From Bacteroidota bacterium (GTDB taxonomy: Bacteria > Bacteroidota > Bacteroidia > Chitinophagales > Chitinophagaceae): DNA of 64,000 nucleotides. The stretch covers positions 1-64,000 of the forward strand of contig JAFAEM010000013.1 in the NCBI GenBank assembly GCA_023424015.1, written 5' to 3'. The translations under genes were made by a program, and so were the position numbers. Shown here piece by piece: positions 61,616-64,000 of this stretch. Every line of letters begins with the position of its first letter. The stretch's first letter is position 1. The notes beneath the pieces are model-generated. The model did not search any database. It saw nothing but the letters and a program-made list of their open reading frames with translations, and was not told the DNA's origin.

Positions 61616-63280
61616 TTACTCATCGACATTTTTGAAAGTGATATAGTAATTTTTATCAGGATAAAAACTACTGCCATCGTACCAGTCAGCTAATCGAATG
61701 GTTTGCCATTCGGTAGTTGGTTTCAACCAGTGTTGCCTTTCTCCCAGCGAAACCTTTATCGGCATATGAAAACCGGGTATGCAATTACTCCAACGGAAAG
61801 TAATGGATCTGCCATCTGTTATTTTGTACTGAAGTTCCGGTATCCGGGTGTCCCGCAGGTACTGGTCAAAGATCTTCGACAGGTCTTTGCCTGACTTGTG
61901 TATGATATAACTTTCCAGGTCTTTGGAACTAATGGTTTGATGATAAAAATCCCTGTTGAGCCCGCGAAGTATGGATTTAAATACAATGTCATTATTGATC
62001 ACCTGCCGGATCGTATGAATCAGGTTGGCACCTTTGGGGTACATATCACCGCTGCCCTCGCGGTTCACACCATAAGTTCCAATTACTGGCGAATCATTAT
62101 TGATGCCAGCCCTAAGCCCCTGGCAGTATTCGTCAGCGGCTTTACGACCGAACTGGCATTCTACGAACAATACTTCTGAATAATTGGTAAAGCCCTCATG
62201 GACCCACATATCGGCGATATCTTTCGTCGTGATATTATTGCCAAACCATTCGTGCCCGCTCTCATGAATGATGATGAAATCAAATTTGGTACCCCAGCCG
62301 GTTGATGACAGGTCGCTACCCAGGTAGCCGTTCAGGAACTGGTTGCCATATGCAATGCCACTTTGATGCTCCATTCCCAGATGTGGTGTCTCCACCAGTT
62401 TAAAACCATCACTGTAAAAAGGATAGGGGCCAAACCAGTCTTCAAAGCAATGGAGCATGGGTTTAGTATCGCGACCAAAATGTCGTTTGGCTTTGTCGAG
62501 GTTATAGTCCATTACCCAAAAACTGCAGTCGAGATTGCCTTTGATACCTTTATATTTTTCGGTCCAGCTGACATACTTTCCGATATACGGGACGATATTA
62601 TAGTTGTTGATCGGATTTTTTACCTCCCAGGTCCAGGTGATGCTGCGGTTTCGCTGTGCTTGTTTTTTTATCAGTCGCCCGTTACCAACTGCCACCAGTG
62701 AATCCGGCGCGTTTATACTAAGGGTCGCGCCTTCATCGGGTTCATCACCCTGGTGGTCTTTGCAGGGATACCAGGCACTGGCGCCTAAACCCTGGCAGGC
62801 CACCGTCATCCAGGGGCGACCCTTCGCATCTTTTTCCCAGATCCATCCCCCATCCCAGGGCGGATTGGTCGCTTCCCGGGGTTTGCCAGAAAAGAAAATT
62901 TTTAATTTCAGCTTTGCCGGACCGGGCTTGTGTTTGAGCATTGTGACAAACCATGCATTGCCATCTTTTTTGAAATCGAGCTTATGTTTTTCCTGGTACA
63001 AAATGCTGTCAATGGCCATAGGCTCCTGCAGGTCGATTTGCATTACAGGCTGATCAGGGAAATTCTTTGTTTCAAATGTTATTATATTATATCCTTCAAT
63101 CCTTTTCTTATTATAATCAGGTTTTATAGAAAGATCATAGCGGAGTACATTCCACCAGGCCCGTTCTTTGCCAACACTGCCACGCAGGGTATCCTGGCGG
63201 GTAAACTGTGCATCTGCAGGAAACAAGCTAACCAATGAAAGAAAAATTATAACTAATGTTTTTATAAGGTAAAACGGCAT
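61616..63280 (-). CDS. M1 family zinc aminopeptidase-like protein, exported
   Basis: A 554-residue protein with a signal peptide (LVIIFLSLVSLFPADAQ) and an M1 gluzincin domain. Zinc site H339-E340-S-G-H343 with the third ligand E362 in WVHEGFTNYSE (exact HExxH-x18-E); GMEHQSG is the exopeptidase motif (family GxMEN variant). N-terminal beta domain (about 25-240) and a short C-terminal part. ATG at 63280 gives the signal peptide; an upstream ATG at 63313 would overlap the divergent neighbour's start. It cleaves N-terminal residues of peptides, probably in the periplasm. Confidence 0.92.
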   Translation of the reverse strand: MPFYLIKTLVIIFLSLVSLFPADAQFTRQDTLRGSVGKERAWWNVLRYDLSIKPDYNKKRIEGYNIITFETKNFPDQPVMQIDLQEPMAIDSILYQEKHKLDFKKDGNAWFVTMLKHKPGPAKLKLKIFFSGKPREATNPPWDGGWIWEKDAKGRPWMTVACQGLGASAWYPCKDHQGDEPDEGATLSINAPDSLVAVGNGRLIKKQAQRNRSITWTWEVKNPINNYNIVPYIGKYVSWTEKYKGIKGNLDCSFWVMDYNLDKAKRHFGRDTKPMLHCFEDWFGPYPFYSDGFKLVETPHLGMEHQSGIAYGNQFLNGYLGSDLSSTGWGTKFDFIIIHESGHEWFGNNITTKDIADMWVHEGFTNYSEVLFVECQFGRKAADEYCQGLRAGINNDSPVIGTYGVNREGSGDMYPKGANLIHTIRQVINNDIVFKSILRGLNRDFYHQTISSKDLESYIIHKSGKDLSKIFDQYLRDTRIPELQYKITDGRSITFRWSNCIPGFHMPIKVSLGERQHWLKPTTEWQTIRLADWYDGSSFYPDKNYYITFKNVDE

Positions 63281-63311
63281 GACATCTTTTTGAATTGTAA
63301 ATTTAGCGCCC

Positions 63312-64000
63312 ATGTACAGAATGAAATTAAAAAGAAATTTTCAGCGGTGGATCTATACCATAACCGGCTTCGTAATGGGAGCAGGGCTACTTGCAATCTC
63401 GGGTTGCGGCGCCGTAAGTAAAAAGAATAAAGAAATCTTTCATTACAACGAGCATTCAGGTATCTCTTCGCTCGATCCGGCGTTTGCAAAAGCACAGGCT
63501 ACGATGTGGCCCGCGCACCAGTTGTTTAATACACTGGTCGAGGTAGACGATAGCCTGCGTATCGTGCCATCGCTGGCGAAGTCCTGGGATATCTCTGAAG
63601 ACAGGCTGAGTTATATTTTTCATTTAAGAGATGATGTTTTCTTTCATAATGATGCGGCTTTCGAAAGTGGTAAAGGACGCAAACTCACTGCTCACGATAT
63701 TGTATATAGCCTGGGCAGGATCATTGATAAAAAGACCGCCAGCCCGGGGGCATGGATATTCAATGGAAAAGTTGATCCCGGTGATCCCTTTAAAGCCCTT
63801 GATGATACTACATTCCGTCTCAGGTTGATCAGTCCTTATAATCCCATACTTGGTATCCTCTCCATGCAGTACTGTTCTATCGTAGCGAAAGAAGCGGTAG
63901 AAAAATACGGCAACGATTTCCGTCGTCATCCTGTAGGTACCGGGCCATTCCGTTTTGTTGCCTGGGAAGAAGGGCAGGCCCTGGTATTGGCGAGGAATGA
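63312..64000 (+). CDS. Family-5 extracellular solute-binding lipoprotein (peptide ABC transporter), partial
   Basis: At least 229 codons, open to the right window edge. Lipobox LAISGC (C32) and the SBP_bac_5 pattern: SSLDPAFAKAQATMWPAHQL, FNTLVEVDD, YIFHLRDDVFFHND, TAHDIVYSLGRIID and RRHPVGTGPFRFVAWEEGQ. It binds oligopeptides, or nickel or haem in some members, for an ABC importer. An ATG at 63321 is an alternative start. The adjacency of a divergent M1 peptidase fits peptide use. The C-terminus and any permease genes lie beyond the window. Confidence 0.88.
   Translation, partial: MYRMKLKRNFQRWIYTITGFVMGAGLLAISGCGAVSKKNKEIFHYNEHSGISSLDPAFAKAQATMWPAHQLFNTLVEVDDSLRIVPSLAKSWDISEDRLSYIFHLRDDVFFHNDAAFESGKGRKLTAHDIVYSLGRIIDKKTASPGAWIFNGKVDPGDPFKALDDTTFRLRLISPYNPILGILSMQYCSIVAKEAVEKYGNDFRRHPVGTGPFRFVAWEEGQALVLARN

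Overview
The window looks like a chromosomal segment from a Bacteroidota bacterium, most likely family Chitinophagaceae. The support is two surface proteins with type IX secretion (T9SS) type-B C-terminal sorting domains, one of them beside a PorP/SprF-family outer-membrane protein; many lipoproteins and signal peptides; DUF1080 proteins; a histone-H1-like/SWIB protein; and Bacteroidota-style promoters (TTTG-like -33 box, TAnnTTTG -7 box). No rRNA, tRNA, CRISPR array, prophage or intact insertion sequence was found. The family-level placement is inference.

Layout. 1-370: end of a degenerate 105-bp tandem repeat array. 0.5-5.5 kb: an AHSA1-type SRPBCC protein, then a minus-strand three-gene operon of ECF sigma factor, single-pass membrane TPR protein and periplasmic TPR-CHAT caspase-like protein. 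5.7-9.1 kb: lipoprotein serine hydrolase, copy A of a ~300-bp inverted-repeat-ended element, and a UPF1-like helicase. 9.2-24 kb: two paralogous T9SS surface proteins with a PorP/SprF gene, a TIM-barrel sugar isomerase/epimerase-like protein, a four-unit 107-bp hairpin repeat array, a GMC oxidoreductase, an amidohydrolase, a SYLF protein and a DUF1080 protein. 24-33.4 kb: an endonuclease III-like protein, a pseudo-receiver, a biotin-dependent acyl-CoA carboxylase operon (carrier, biotin carboxylase, carboxyltransferase), a metalloprotease, H1/SWIB protein and gluconokinase. 33.4-40.6 kb: a gene fragment abutting inverted copy C of the repeat element, an N-acetylmuramoyl-L-alanine amidase, a SMUG2-like glycosylase, a second DUF1080 protein, repeat copy B and a NYN-LOTUS protein.

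40.7-49.7 kb is an almost complete haem biosynthesis locus: hemA-C-D-E-F-B-L on the minus strand and, divergently, hemH and a hemJ-like gene on the plus strand, with opposed promoters in between. Together these could take glutamyl-tRNA to protohaem by an oxygen-using route. 49.7-53.3 kb is a plus-strand run of YjbR-like protein, serine hydrolase, GH18 chitinase-like enzyme and phosphodiester glycosidase, ending at a bidirectional terminator facing thioredoxin. 53.9-64 kb holds dnaE, a beta-propeller lipoprotein, an NlpC/P60 lipoprotein, a polysaccharide flippase, an M1 aminopeptidase and the start of a family-5 solute-binding lipoprotein cut by the window edge.

The points most worth a second look are the sigma/TPR/TPR-CHAT operon, the three-copy inverted-repeat-ended element (one copy against a truncated gene), the exact 107-bp hairpin tandem array, and a 12-bp perfect inverted repeat between the CHAT operon and the divergent serine hydrolase. 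Functions were assigned by reading motifs without database searches.
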